Source: an uncultured Alphaproteobacteria bacterium
Lineage (GTDB): Bacteria > Pseudomonadota > Alphaproteobacteria > RF32 > CAG-239
DNA: 49,204 nucleotides
Assembly: GCA_949282205.1 (NCBI GenBank)
Contig: CASDOS010000053.1
Span: 1-49,204 of the forward strand
Reading direction: 5' to 3'
Part shown: positions 8,542 through 18,138 of the stretch, one piece after another
Position numbering within the stretch: the first letter of the stretch is position 1
Layout of the letters: each line of letters begins with the position of its first letter
Notes under the pieces: generated by a model
What the model saw: the letters and a program-made list of their open reading frames with translations, nothing else
The model's database searches: none
Told to the model about the DNA's origin: nothing
Made by a program: the position numbers and the translations under genes

Positions 8542-9105
8542 TTAGAAAGTATAGCGAAGACCTGCGGTAACTTCCATAAGATTATCAAGATTTTTCATCC
8601 CGACATAGCTATAACGTCCCATAACACGAAAAGAAACATTTTCTGTCAAATTATAAGACATACCGACACCGGCGCGATAACCGATACGTTGTTTATCCTG
8701 ACTTGTCCCGTTAAATTTGTACTTTGTATTGTAATTAGCAAGTCCGATAGAAGCCAACGCATTAAAATCGGAACACATAATCGGCATACGACCATACAAA
8801 TCTAAACCGTAAGCATAGAATTCGGATTTAATTTCATCGCCGGCGTTATGTGCTTTACGTTGCGGTGCCTGTTGAAAGAATGCTTCAACACTGGTATATT
8901 TACCAATATCGGTACCCATATTAACCATCCAAGAATTATAATCTCTTTTGGCAGCCGAAGCAATACCGCCTTGTTTCGTATGAGAATAAACATAATCAGC
9001 CCCGACATAAGGTCTGAAAGAATGATCACCCATACTCCAATCAGCCGCTTGAGCATTTAATGCAAATACCGATACGGCCGCAGCTAATAAACAAATTTTT
9101 TTCAT
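8542..9105 (-). CDS. Outer-membrane beta-barrel protein (OmpA/Opa-like porin fold)
   Basis: The 187-residue protein starts MKKICLLAAAVSVFALNAQA, a clear signal peptide. The mature part alternates polar and hydrophobic residues as in 8-stranded barrels (FRPYVGADYVYSH, IGYRAGVGMSYNLTENVSFRVMGRYSYV). It ends in LRYTF, with the C-terminal aromatic expected for BAM recognition. A longer frame starts at 9120, but the ATG at 9105 gives the signal peptide and is 9 bases after GGAG. It has its own terminator, and a dyad lies in the promoter region. The likely role is a small surface or structural barrel; no ligand can be inferred. Confidence 0.9.
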   Translation of the reverse strand: MKKICLLAAAVSVFALNAQAADWSMGDHSFRPYVGADYVYSHTKQGGIASAAKRDYNSWMVNMGTDIGKYTSVEAFFQQAPQRKAHNAGDEIKSEFYAYGLDLYGRMPIMCSDFNALASIGLANYNTKYKFNGTSQDKQRIGYRAGVGMSYNLTENVSFRVMGRYSYVGMKNLDNLMEVTAGLRYTF

Positions 9106-9135
9106 ATTAAAAAACTCCATAACAAACTAAAATTA

Positions 9136-9157
9136 ACTTTAGTCCTAAAGTACTATA
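9136..9157 (-). promoter_or_regulatory. Possible operator dyad next to a -10 element of the OMP gene
   Basis: A perfect 7-bp inverted repeat, ACTTTAG and CTAAAGT with 2 bases between (9136-9151), sits directly downstream of TATAGT on the minus strand (9152-9157), so it would cover the transcription start. No convincing -35 was found, which fits an activator-dependent or repressor-controlled promoter. The dyad is seen; its role is inferred. Confidence 0.4.
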
Positions 9158-9292
9158 AGATTTATAATACTTCTCACCGAGAGATATATGCTAGAAATTT
9201 ACCATTTAAAGAGGACAAATAAAATTTTTTACGTTTTTTTTACATAAAAGCATTAAAACAACAGCAAAGGTAAGCTAAAAAGGAAATAGAGA

Positions 9293-9937
9293 ATGAAATT
9301 CACCCCCCCGAAAAAAGAATGTGATTTATGTCCGCGACTATGCGAATTCAGAATAAAGAACCAAGAAAAATATCCGCATTATCATAACGGTTCAGTAACT
9401 CCGTTCGGGGATTTATCAGCAGAAATATTGATAGTAGGTCTGGCGCCCGGATTAAACGGCGCCAATCAAACCAATCGTCCGTTTACGAACGACTACGCCG
9501 GAGATGTTTTATATCCGATACTAAAGCAATACGGATTCGCAAAAGGTACTTATCAAAAACGCAAAGATGACGGTTATGAGTTGATAAACGTACGCATCAC
9601 CAATGCGGTTCGTTGTGTTCCTCCGGAGAACAAGCCCACCACGGAAGAAGAAAAGACCTGTCGTCAATTTTTAATCAACGAGATTGGCGCAATGTCCAAT
9701 TTAAAAATCATTTTATGTTTAGGCACGATTTCGCATAAAAATGTATTACAAGCCTTAGGTTTAAAACAATCATACGCCAAATTCAAACATGGCGAGATAT
9801 ATACTCTTCCCACCCGTCAAAAATTAACCCTCATCGACAGTTATCACACCTCACGTTACAACATTAACACCGGTGTATTGACATACGAGATGTTTGAAGA
9901 AATCATCAAAAAAATAAAAGGATTATTAAACCAGTGA
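9293..9937 (+). CDS. Uracil-DNA glycosylase, family 5 (UDGb-like, iron-sulfur)
   Basis: Removes uracil and possibly other deaminated bases from DNA. The 214-residue protein has motif 1 GLAPGLNGANQT (residues 49-60), followed by RPFTNDYAGD. Motif 2 is YHTSRYNINTG with His185. The lack of an Asp or Asn in motif 1 is characteristic of family 5. Cys10, Cys13, Cys108 and Cys123 are placed to hold the 4Fe-4S cluster. AAGGAAA precedes the ATG. The stop codon overlaps the GTG start of the next gene, so the two are translationally coupled, an unexpected pairing of DNA repair with an envelope enzyme. Confidence 0.93.
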   Translation: MKFTPPKKECDLCPRLCEFRIKNQEKYPHYHNGSVTPFGDLSAEILIVGLAPGLNGANQTNRPFTNDYAGDVLYPILKQYGFAKGTYQKRKDDGYELINVRITNAVRCVPPENKPTTEEEKTCRQFLINEIGAMSNLKIILCLGTISHKNVLQALGLKQSYAKFKHGEIYTLPTRQKLTLIDSYHTSRYNINTGVLTYEMFEEIIKKIKGLLNQ

Positions 9938-11742
9938 AAAAGAAATTATTTTCCGCGCCCGCCAAAAAGAGCAATTTTCCGAGTTTATTTAAAACATCGC
10001 TATATGCAATGATAATGCTGACAACCCAGAGTTTAGCGACAATAATTCTCTGTGCAAGAAGCATTTGGCCGGATTTTGAATACGAACAAATCATCGCCAA
10101 CGCCAATCTTAACACCTCAAATATTGACCTTCTAACCTTCAGTCCGGAAATAAAATACTACATACTCGGCAGTACAATTTTATACTTAATTCTGATAAGT
10201 ATTTTGAGCAATCGTAACATGCTCAAGCTATCAGGGATATTCGTTTTAATATTCATCTGGCATCTCCGCATCATACCTTACTATTATTACAAAAATAGCA
10301 ACACGGATTTATACGAAAAATATTATCAAGTACCCCAAATAACTGCTAAAGATTTCCCTAAACACAAACGCAATTTAATGCTAATTTATTTAGAGAGCGT
10401 GGAAGCAAATTTCCAAGATAAAGAGCTATATGAAAAAAATCTTCTCCCCAAGCTAACCGAATTAACAAAAAGCAACCCTCACTTTGATAATTACAACATT
10501 TTGTACGGTACAAACTATACTAAAGCAGCATTAGTTTCGGGATTATGTGGTATTCCCTACATAACCCCCTCTACCAAATTAGCCACAATACACAATCATC
10601 TCAAAAATCTCACTTGTATATCCGACATATTAAATAATAACGGATACGAAACATGGTTTGCCAAAAGTGCGGATCATAATTTTGCCTACACGGATTTATT
10701 TTATCTCTCCCACGGCTACAAAAACGTCATAGATAGTTTTAAATTAACTCAAAATTTATCCAAAGATGCAATAAAAAAGAATAAAAGTTCATATGGAGGT
10801 TTAAGTGACAAACTGTTATTCAGTCACATTTTAAATTTATTTCAAACCGAACAGATTCACGAACCGTTTTTATTCACGATGTTCACCGTAGACACCCATG
10901 TTCCCGGAACGGTTTTGCCCTATAATTGTCCCCAACTGTTTGGAGATGTCCGCGATAACATTTTATGCTCAGACAAAGTTGTCACAGATTTTATCAATGA
11001 ATTTAAGCAAACGCCCTACTGGAAAAATACCAGCATTGTTATTCTAGGGGATCATCCAATGTTTAAGCCACTAAAAGTCCATTCAGACAAAGAATACAAA
11101 CGCAGCATATTTAATGTCTTTTTAAACACGCCTCAAGAGCTTAAGATTAACCCCGAAAAGGCATACACAACTTTAGACTTAGCCCCCAGTTATCTAGAAA
11201 TACTAGGCATAAATTTACCGGAAAAAAGTTTTGGTTTAGGTCGCTCCATATTCTCAACCATCCCCTCATTAATAACTCACCAAGACTATAATTTAGCCAC
11301 AGCCGTTCGCCAAAAATCAAAAGTATACCAAGATTTCAGCAAAACGACAGCTCCACGCTTTATTCCTTATCAATTTGGCACGGAAATAAACAACAACAAC
11401 ATAAAAACATATGTAGAATACACAGACACCGTATTAGAAAAAGTATTCATCAACGGTCTCGGTTTAAGGTTGGAAAGACTTCCGAACAAAGACTTGGAAA
11501 TGGAATTAACTTTTGTCGCGATGCTTTCGACATCACCACGTTTAACCATCAAGTTAAATCAAGAAGAACTTGATGAAATAGAATTAGAAAAAAAGTCCGG
11601 TCCGCAAACAATAAAAATAATCATTCCCAAAGAAAGCCTCACCTCGCCAGACATAAATCTTGAATTCATCAACAATAACTTCCGTTCCATTGTCAGCCAA
11701 AGCATAAACATTCAAAAATTCACCTTAAAAGAGATTCAATGA
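9934..11742 (+). CDS. LTA synthase / OpgB-like phosphoglycerol transferase, sulfatase fold
   Basis: A 602-residue inner-membrane enzyme with three predicted N-terminal membrane helices (about 20-42, 74-92 and 96-113) and a large periplasmic sulfatase-fold domain. The family signature is visible: LMLIYLESVEANF with Glu154 as metal ligand, NYTKAAL with Thr196 as the likely nucleophile, DTHVPG with His322 and GDHPMF with Asp373-His374. Relatives transfer phosphoglycerol or phosphoethanolamine to glucans, lipid A or teichoic acids; the substrate here cannot be told. It starts with GTG overlapping the stop of the glycosylase gene and overlaps or nearly abuts dsbD downstream, so the three form one operon. 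Confidence 0.88.
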   Translation: MKKKLFSAPAKKSNFPSLFKTSLYAMIMLTTQSLATIILCARSIWPDFEYEQIIANANLNTSNIDLLTFSPEIKYYILGSTILYLILISILSNRNMLKLSGIFVLIFIWHLRIIPYYYYKNSNTDLYEKYYQVPQITAKDFPKHKRNLMLIYLESVEANFQDKELYEKNLLPKLTELTKSNPHFDNYNILYGTNYTKAALVSGLCGIPYITPSTKLATIHNHLKNLTCISDILNNNGYETWFAKSADHNFAYTDLFYLSHGYKNVIDSFKLTQNLSKDAIKKNKSSYGGLSDKLLFSHILNLFQTEQIHEPFLFTMFTVDTHVPGTVLPYNCPQLFGDVRDNILCSDKVVTDFINEFKQTPYWKNTSIVILGDHPMFKPLKVHSDKEYKRSIFNVFLNTPQELKINPEKAYTTLDLAPSYLEILGINLPEKSFGLGRSIFSTIPSLITHQDYNLATAVRQKSKVYQDFSKTTAPRFIPYQFGTEINNNNIKTYVEYTDTVLEKVFINGLGLRLERLPNKDLEMELTFVAMLSTSPRLTIKLNQEELDEIELEKKSGPQTIKIIIPKESLTSPDINLEFINNNFRSIVSQSINIQKFTLKEIQ

Positions 11743-11801
11743 CTTGGAAGAGCAAACAAAATGATTATGTAAAAAAAAAAGAACCTAAAGAAAGAAGAAA
11801 T

Positions 11802-13706
11802 ATGTTAAAAAGGATTATCACAGTCACATTAACCTTTTTATTTCTGGGGATAATAAACTCCGCCCAAGCCATCAGTTTCAGCCAAAAGACGAAATTGGTA
11901 AATCTGCGCATCACGCCGGAATATAAGACATTATCCGTCACTACCCCCAAGATAACCATCGTCGCCGAAGCCGATATAGAGCAAGGATGGCATTTATATT
12001 GGGACAATCCCGGAGATATCGGAGAGCCGACAACTTTATCCTTTTTTGAATCTCCTCACTACACGGAAATATCTTCGGTTCATTCTTCCCCGTCAAAATC
12101 CGTATACGAAGACATCATCACCTCATATATATACACCAAAAAGATTTATTTTCGCAGCACTTTTGAGCTAAAAGATATAGAAAATCTATCGCGTTTACCG
12201 TTCAGAGCCGTACTATCCTATACAGCCTGCCGAGAGTCTTGTTTTCCGGAAGAAATACATTTAAATTTTGCGTTGCCGATAGGCGCTAAAGCCGAAGAAA
12301 ACCCGACCTATTTAAATATAATGATGCAAGCCGAAAACACTTTTCCGTTAAGATTAAGCTCCAAAGCCAAATTAAGAGAAAAACATCTGGAAATAGAATT
12401 ACAAGATAAAATTTTTGAAGATTGCGGAGAAGCGGAATTTGTAAGCCGTCACCCCAAAAAAGATGCATTATCGGAACTTCCCGAAACAACCATAGCCGCT
12501 CATAATCAAATAGAGGTAGATTTCTCTGACCAAGAACTTCCGCCGGATTTTAAAGGGATAATACTCTGCCCCGGACACGCTTATTATATAGAACCGAACA
12601 CAGTTGAAACTCTATCCGTCGCCCTCACCCCAAAACCTCAAAAAATCTCTGCCGCAACAAATACGCCCACACACTCAGCACCTTCCGAAAATCAAGGATT
12701 ATGGTATTATATATTAACCGCATTTATCGCCGGATTGATATTAAATTTGATGCCCTGCGTTTTGCCGATATTAAGTCTTAAAGCCCTTTATCTGATACAA
12801 AATAAGCAACACGCCAACATTTTTTCGGCATTATCATATTTAAGCGGTGTCGTTTGCTCCTTTTTGGTGTTAGCCGGAATTTTATTTTATTTAAGAGAAA
12901 TCGGCAATGAGCTGGGCTGGGGCTTTCAACTGCAATCCCCCGTTTTTAACATTATCTTATTGTTGCTGTTTTTCATCATTTTCTTAAACCTGATAGACAA
13001 GCTCCCCTTACCGGATACATTTGCCGACACTTTAAGCAAAATCGCGGGCAAACAAAGTTTCCTGACCGGATTTTTCGCCGTTATAATTGCATGTCCTTGC
13101 ACCGGACCTTTTATGGGAGCGGCATTAGGGTATGCGATAACCAAACCGGCCCTGATATATTTCAGTATCTTTTTAGCTCTAAGTATCGGTTACGCTCTTC
13201 CCTATACAATGATAGAGTTATTCCCCCGCTTTTTCTTAAAATATATACCCAAACCGGGCTATTGGATGATAACCTTAAAGCGTATTTTAGCTCTACCGAT
13301 ATTACTGACTTGTTTCTGGTTAGGTTGGATTATCGCCAATCAAATCGCACCAACGCAGGATAAAGCGGAAATCGCATGGGAACCTTACGAACCGAATAAA
13401 GTAGAAACCGCTCTAAAAAACAATCAACCAGTGTTCATAAACTTTACCGCCAAATGGTGCCTTGTTTGTTTGCTTAACGATAAGAGCACACTGTCAACCG
13501 AAACCTTCAAGGAGCTGACCAAACAGAAAGGTATTAAATTATATAAAGCCGATTGGACGAATAAAGATGCAACAATTGGCGAAGCACTCAAGAGCTATAA
13601 TCGCAACAGTATTCCGTTATATGTTTATTATCCGCAAGGAAAGAGCAGACCTAAAATTTTACCACAAATTTTGACCACCGACATCGTAAAAGAAGAGTTG
13701 AAATAG
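11802..13706 (+). CDS. dsbD: Thiol:disulfide interchange protein DsbD (ScsB-like)
   Basis: Moves electrons from cytoplasmic thioredoxin across the inner membrane to periplasmic thiol proteins. The order is signal peptide (MLKRIITVTLTFLFLG to AQA), N-terminal periplasmic domain with GWHLYWDNPGDIGEPT and the pair C143/C147 (YTACRESCFPE), a CcdA-type membrane domain with NLMPCVLPILS and ACPCTGPFMG, and a C-terminal thioredoxin domain with WCLVC. The GWHxYWxNPGD signature points to the ScsB branch. The frame also allows an ATG at 11739 that overlaps the previous stop as ATGA. I chose 11802 because the extra 21 residues would put a long charged stretch before the signal peptide. It is the last gene of the operon. 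Confidence 0.93.
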   Translation: MLKRIITVTLTFLFLGIINSAQAISFSQKTKLVNLRITPEYKTLSVTTPKITIVAEADIEQGWHLYWDNPGDIGEPTTLSFFESPHYTEISSVHSSPSKSVYEDIITSYIYTKKIYFRSTFELKDIENLSRLPFRAVLSYTACRESCFPEEIHLNFALPIGAKAEENPTYLNIMMQAENTFPLRLSSKAKLREKHLEIELQDKIFEDCGEAEFVSRHPKKDALSELPETTIAAHNQIEVDFSDQELPPDFKGIILCPGHAYYIEPNTVETLSVALTPKPQKISAATNTPTHSAPSENQGLWYYILTAFIAGLILNLMPCVLPILSLKALYLIQNKQHANIFSALSYLSGVVCSFLVLAGILFYLREIGNELGWGFQLQSPVFNIILLLLFFIIFLNLIDKLPLPDTFADTLSKIAGKQSFLTGFFAVIIACPCTGPFMGAALGYAITKPALIYFSIFLALSIGYALPYTMIELFPRFFLKYIPKPGYWMITLKRILALPILLTCFWLGWIIANQIAPTQDKAEIAWEPYEPNKVETALKNNQPVFINFTAKWCLVCLLNDKSTLSTETFKELTKQKGIKLYKADWTNKDATIGEALKSYNRNSIPLYVYYPQGKSRPKILPQILTTDIVKEELK

Positions 13707-13721
13707 CTTCAAAATATAAGA

Positions 13722-16550
13722 TTAAGACAGCACCTTAGCTTTAAGTTCGTAGAGTTTATCGAGAGCCTCACGCGGTGACAAACTATCGACATCAAGCGCC
13801 ATAAGTTCCAAGACGGCAGGATTTTCCGGCACTGGTTTCTCTTTTTCTTTAAGCACTTCAAAAAGCGGCAAATCATCTTCAACGGCAGTCAAAACTTTAT
13901 GTTGTTTTTCCTCCTCCAACAATTTCAAAACTTGTTCTGCCCGTTTGACGGTTAAAGCAGGAAGCCCTGCAAGTCTGGCCACATGAATACCGTAAGAACG
14001 GTCTGCCGCGCCTTCAATCACTTCGTGCATAAAGACGACATCGCCGTTAAACTCTTTAATTTTCATACAATGCAGACTTAAGCCTTTAAGTTTATTATGA
14101 AGTTTAGTAAGTTCGTGATAATGCGTTGCAAAAATAGTCCGACAACGATTAACTTCCGCCAATTGTTCAACCACCGCCCACGCGATAGAAAGCCCGTCAA
14201 AAGTAGCCGTACCGCGTCCGATTTCATCTAAAATAACAAAGGAGCGTTCATCAGCCCGATTAAGAATAGCGGCAGTCTCGACCATTTCAACCATAAAGGT
14301 AGAGCGCCCGCGCGCTAAATCATCACTAGCCCCCACCCGCGAGAACACTTTATTGACCACACCGATAACTGCGCTTTTCGCCGGAACGAACGAGCCCATC
14401 TGCGCCATAATGGCAATAAGAGCGTTTTGCCGCAAGAACGTAGATTTACCGGCCATATTCGGACCAGTCAAGAGCCAAATACGGTCATCATCATGTTTAA
14501 GCACACAATCATTACCGACAAAACTCGTTGCATTTTCACGTTTAAGAGCGGCTTCAACCACCGGATGTCTTCCGTCAACCACTTCAAAATCCAAGCTATC
14601 GTTCAAGATTGGCCGCACATAGTTATAATCAGCCGCCAACTCTGCCAATGCGGCATCAACATCAAATTTAGCCATAATTTCTGCGGAGAGAGCAATCATA
14701 TCGGCCTGCACCAAAGCGCGTTGCGTCAACTCTTCAAAAAGTTGCAATTCCACCGCCAACGCTTTTTCATCGGCAGATAAGACTTCGCTCTCCAAACGGC
14801 AAAGTTCGTCGGTAGTAAAGCGCACGGCGTTTAAGACCGACTGTCGATGAATAAACTTTTTATTTTCCAAGAGTTTATCGGCAAACTTAGCCGGCACCTC
14901 CACATAATAACCGATAACCGAATTATTTTTGACTTTAAGCACGGAAACCCCAGTTTCCTGAGCATATAGTTCACGAAGTTGCTCACATTGTGCCTCACTA
15001 TCACTGCGAATATGACGTAAATGATCAAGAGGGGGATAAGCTCCTTCTTTAATAAAGTTTCCGTTTCTGGGCAACACAGGCAAATCATCACGATTATCCA
15101 GCAACATATTATCAATGGCATCCCAAAGCGAAGAATGGTCAAAGAAGCTGTTTGCCAATTGAAACAAAGCCTGAGGCGGAAGAGTATAAACCGTATCGTG
15201 TTGATAATTTTGGAAATTAAGAATAATCTCTTTAACTTTCGGAACAATTCTAAGCGTCTTTGCCAAATCAAACAAATCCTTAGGTCCTCCGCGTCCCAAA
15301 CTCAGACGTTGCAATGCTCTTTTCATATCCAAACAATGTCTGAGAGCCTCGCGTAAAGCAAAACGCACTTCCGGATTATCCGCAAAAAAGGAAACCGCAT
15401 CAAGTCTATCATTAATTTCTTTAATATTAAGGGAAGGCGAAGCCAAACGTTCCGCCAACAAGCGCCCCCCGACACCGGTAACGGTTCTGTCCAAAACACG
15501 AAGCAAACTGACGCCTCCTGCGGTAGCGGGATAAAGCAATTCCAGACTTTTCCGCGTTGCGGCATCAATTTCCATAATTTCGGTTTCGTGAATATGACGA
15601 GGAGTTTCAATACGCGGCAATTTACCTTTCTGAGTATTTTCGACATATTCGAACAAGATACCCGCGGCCACGGTTTCCGCCTTAGAAAAATCGCCGAAAG
15701 CGTCCAATGTCTGAACCTGATAAGCCTTAAGTAATGCGTTCACGGCGCTATCATAATTAAAACGCGCCTTAGGCCACACCGAAAGTCTTTCACGATATTC
15801 GGCAAATAGAGAGAAGAAATCGGGTAATTCGAGCAATTTATCAGAAATAAGTAGTTCGACCGGATCCAGTCTGGCCAAAGCGGTAGAAAGCACGGTATGC
15901 GCCGGCACCTCACCGATTTTTAAGGTTTGCAAGAAAAAAGCACCGGTCGAAATATCAAGCCACGCGATACCGATATCGGTTGTACGGACATAAGCGCAGG
16001 CGATAAAATTATCACGTTTAGCATCAAGCAGTGTATCTTCGGTCAAAGTCCCCGGCGTAACAAGGCGAACGACTTCACGTTTCACAATCGCTTTATAACC
16101 ACGTTTTTTAGCTTCTTTCGGATCTTCGGTTTGTTCGCAAATAGCGACTTTATAACCAAGTTTGATTAAGCGCGCGAGATAAATTTCATACGCATGAAAC
16201 GGCACGCCGCACATAGGGATTTCTTTACCGCTCGAGGATTTACTCCGACTGGTCAGCGTCAAACCAAGAGCCCCCGAAACCGTAACCGCGTCTTCAAAAA
16301 ACAGCTCATAAAAATCGCCCATACGATAAAACAGGAGATACTCTGGATGCTCTCTTTTAATTTCGATATATTGAGCCATAGCCGGCGTCATAGCCTGCAC
16401 ATCGGTATCTTCAAACGAAGCCATACCGTTTTTTTGCATTTTAGCGCGACTTTCCTCTTTACAAGCGCAATTTTCACTGACTTCCAAAATATTTTTCTCT
16501 GTTACCGCGACAACACCGTCACTTTGTTTTTTTACACACGCCTCAACCAC
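13722..16550 (-). CDS. mutS: DNA mismatch repair protein MutS
   Basis: Recognises mismatches and starts repair with MutL. The 942-residue frame has the mismatch-binding motif LFYRMGDFYELFFEDA, the Walker A GPNMAGKST, the signature FSRVGASDDLARGRSTFMVE and the Walker B LDEIGRGT. The last 70 residues form the usual tetramer/clamp tail. The first codon is GTG at 16550. ATG codons at 16439 and 16424 would remove a 37 to 42 residue N-terminal tail with no recognisable similarity; an AGAGGAAAG sits upstream of 16439, so the shorter start is a real alternative. It is divergent from the histidine kinase gene. Confidence 0.96.
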   Translation of the reverse strand: MVEACVKKQSDGVVAVTEKNILEVSENCACKEESRAKMQKNGMASFEDTDVQAMTPAMAQYIEIKREHPEYLLFYRMGDFYELFFEDAVTVSGALGLTLTSRSKSSSGKEIPMCGVPFHAYEIYLARLIKLGYKVAICEQTEDPKEAKKRGYKAIVKREVVRLVTPGTLTEDTLLDAKRDNFIACAYVRTTDIGIAWLDISTGAFFLQTLKIGEVPAHTVLSTALARLDPVELLISDKLLELPDFFSLFAEYRERLSVWPKARFNYDSAVNALLKAYQVQTLDAFGDFSKAETVAAGILFEYVENTQKGKLPRIETPRHIHETEIMEIDAATRKSLELLYPATAGGVSLLRVLDRTVTGVGGRLLAERLASPSLNIKEINDRLDAVSFFADNPEVRFALREALRHCLDMKRALQRLSLGRGGPKDLFDLAKTLRIVPKVKEIILNFQNYQHDTVYTLPPQALFQLANSFFDHSSLWDAIDNMLLDNRDDLPVLPRNGNFIKEGAYPPLDHLRHIRSDSEAQCEQLRELYAQETGVSVLKVKNNSVIGYYVEVPAKFADKLLENKKFIHRQSVLNAVRFTTDELCRLESEVLSADEKALAVELQLFEELTQRALVQADMIALSAEIMAKFDVDAALAELAADYNYVRPILNDSLDFEVVDGRHPVVEAALKRENATSFVGNDCVLKHDDDRIWLLTGPNMAGKSTFLRQNALIAIMAQMGSFVPAKSAVIGVVNKVFSRVGASDDLARGRSTFMVEMVETAAILNRADERSFVILDEIGRGTATFDGLSIAWAVVEQLAEVNRCRTIFATHYHELTKLHNKLKGLSLHCMKIKEFNGDVVFMHEVIEGAADRSYGIHVARLAGLPALTVKRAEQVLKLLEEEKQHKVLTAVEDDLPLFEVLKEKEKPVPENPAVLELMALDVDSLSPREALDKLYELKAKVLS

Positions 16551-16617
16551 AGTACCAACTCTTTCAAAAAAAACAAATCAAAAATTACAAGATTAACGAA
16601 TTCTAAACTTGGGGCGA

Positions 16618-16646
16618 ATTATAATACAACAAGCACAGTTAGTCCA
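16618..16646 (-). promoter_or_regulatory. Possible promoter of mutS
   Basis: On the minus strand TGGACT (16641-16646) and a perfect TATAAT (16618-16623) are 17 bases apart, giving a leader of about 60 bases to the GTG. The element lies in the short gap shared with the divergent kinase gene. Confidence 0.5.
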
Positions 16647-16668
16647 CGATAATTTTAGAGATATACAA

Positions 16669-18087
16669 ATGCTAAATCAAGACGATGAATTTTTAGGTGT
16701 AGACAAGAACTCCGGCTTTGCGCTGCGTGTAATTATTTTATCGATTCCCGCGGGACTGATTTTTTTAATATTAGGTTTGTGCGATATTTTATCAACACCG
16801 TTAGCCGCCTTATCATATATCTGCATTTTATTTTTTAATACCGTATTTTTAATGCCGATATCGACCGAACTCCAACAAATCAAGAAATACATTTTAAGTT
16901 TATCCTCGGGTAACAACGAAGAAAAAGAACTAAACAACTTAACCGAAAAAGAAACGAGAGATTTAACTGCGGCAATTAATTCGATGCATAAATTTTGGGT
17001 AGCCAAAACCGGCACATTAGAAAACCGAACTTTATCGGATGCCGCCGTATTGGACACATTACCCGACCCCTTAATAATGATAAATCAAACATACAGCATC
17101 ATCGGCGCCAACCTTGCCGCCAGACGTTTATTTGAAACCGATTTAAACGGCAAATCCATCAAAAATTTCATCACTGATTCTAAATTTAACACGGTACTCG
17201 GCAAAGTTTTAAACAATGAGAGCAAACAAGAAGAATTGAATTTATGTTTAAGCAACAAAAAAGAGAAACCGAAATTTTATATTCGCATCAGTACGATTCC
17301 TTGGTTTGCGAAAGGGGATATTGTTGCCGTCATATCGTTTTATGATTTACACAAGGTATTAAAATTAGAGCAGATGCAGCAAGACTTTGTAGCCAATGCC
17401 AGCCACGAGTTGAGAACGCCCTTATCCATCATCTCCGGTTTTATAGAAACACTGCAAACGACTGCCAAAGACGATGAAAAAGCGCGTGAAAAATTTCTGC
17501 ACATCATGCACGAACAAACCAGTTATATGTCGGCATTGATAGAAAATCTGCTCTCTCTGTCCAAAATAGAATTAAGCATTAACACGCCTCCGGAAGATAA
17601 GATAAGCATCAACGGGCTCATCCGCGAAATCAAGAGCGCATTAGAAATCAAACTGAAAGAGCATCAACTGGAATTAAGTACCCGTTTTGCCCGTCTGCCC
17701 CAAATTGTAGCCGATGAACATCAAATCACGCAAGTTCTGCAAAATTTGATGGACAATGCCGTCAAATACGCCTCCCCCGACAGCGTCGTATCGATTATTA
17801 CCGCCAAAGTTCCGAGCATACCGAAAAACCGCTATTATGAAGTTGCGGAGGGAGAAGCGATTGAGGTAAGCATAAGCAACAGCGGAGTTACGATAAACCC
17901 AGAGGATTTAAGCCGCCTGACCGAACGATTTTATCGCCTGCAAGAGCACAAGAATCAAAACATCAAAGGAACGGGACTGGGTTTATCCATAGCCTCACAA
18001 ATCATCAAACGCCACAAAGGCAATTTAATAATCACCTCGGAAAACGACCTGACCTCATTTAAGATATACCTTCCCATAAGAGCATAA
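16669..18087 (+). CDS. PhoR-like sensor histidine kinase
   Basis: A 472-residue membrane sensor. Two closely spaced membrane helices (about 18-38 and 44-63) leave almost no periplasmic loop, as in PhoR. A PAS-like domain follows (LDTLPDPLIMINQ onward). The HisKA box is FVANASHELRTPLS with phospho-acceptor His246, and the ATPase domain has LMDNAVKYAS (N box) and GTGLGLSIASQIIKRH (G box). The sequence ASHELRTPL is typical of PhoR-type phosphate kinases. No response regulator lies nearby, so its partner must be elsewhere. A TTG start at 16609 is possible; ATG 16669 is preferred, although its ribosome binding site is weak. Confidence 0.9.
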   Translation: MLNQDDEFLGVDKNSGFALRVIILSIPAGLIFLILGLCDILSTPLAALSYICILFFNTVFLMPISTELQQIKKYILSLSSGNNEEKELNNLTEKETRDLTAAINSMHKFWVAKTGTLENRTLSDAAVLDTLPDPLIMINQTYSIIGANLAARRLFETDLNGKSIKNFITDSKFNTVLGKVLNNESKQEELNLCLSNKKEKPKFYIRISTIPWFAKGDIVAVISFYDLHKVLKLEQMQQDFVANASHELRTPLSIISGFIETLQTTAKDDEKAREKFLHIMHEQTSYMSALIENLLSLSKIELSINTPPEDKISINGLIREIKSALEIKLKEHQLELSTRFARLPQIVADEHQITQVLQNLMDNAVKYASPDSVVSIITAKVPSIPKNRYYEVAEGEAIEVSISNSGVTINPEDLSRLTERFYRLQEHKNQNIKGTGLGLSIASQIIKRHKGNLIITSENDLTSFKIYLPIRA

Positions 18088-18092
18088 AAAAA

Positions 18093-18130
18093 GGGCAGAC
18101 ACTCACCAACGAGTATCTGCCATACTTTTT
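18093..18130. terminator. Bidirectional terminator between the kinase and lipoprotein genes
   Basis: An 11-bp stem with one mismatch (GGCAGACACTC with GAGTATCTGCC) and a 5-base loop is flanked by A and T runs and lies between convergent genes. Confidence 0.8.
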
Positions 18131-18138
18131 ATAAAGAA

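Noticed and set aside
11739..11801. DsbD start at 11739 with ATGA overlap
   Set aside because: Kept as an alternative only: it would add 21 charged residues before a normal signal peptide.
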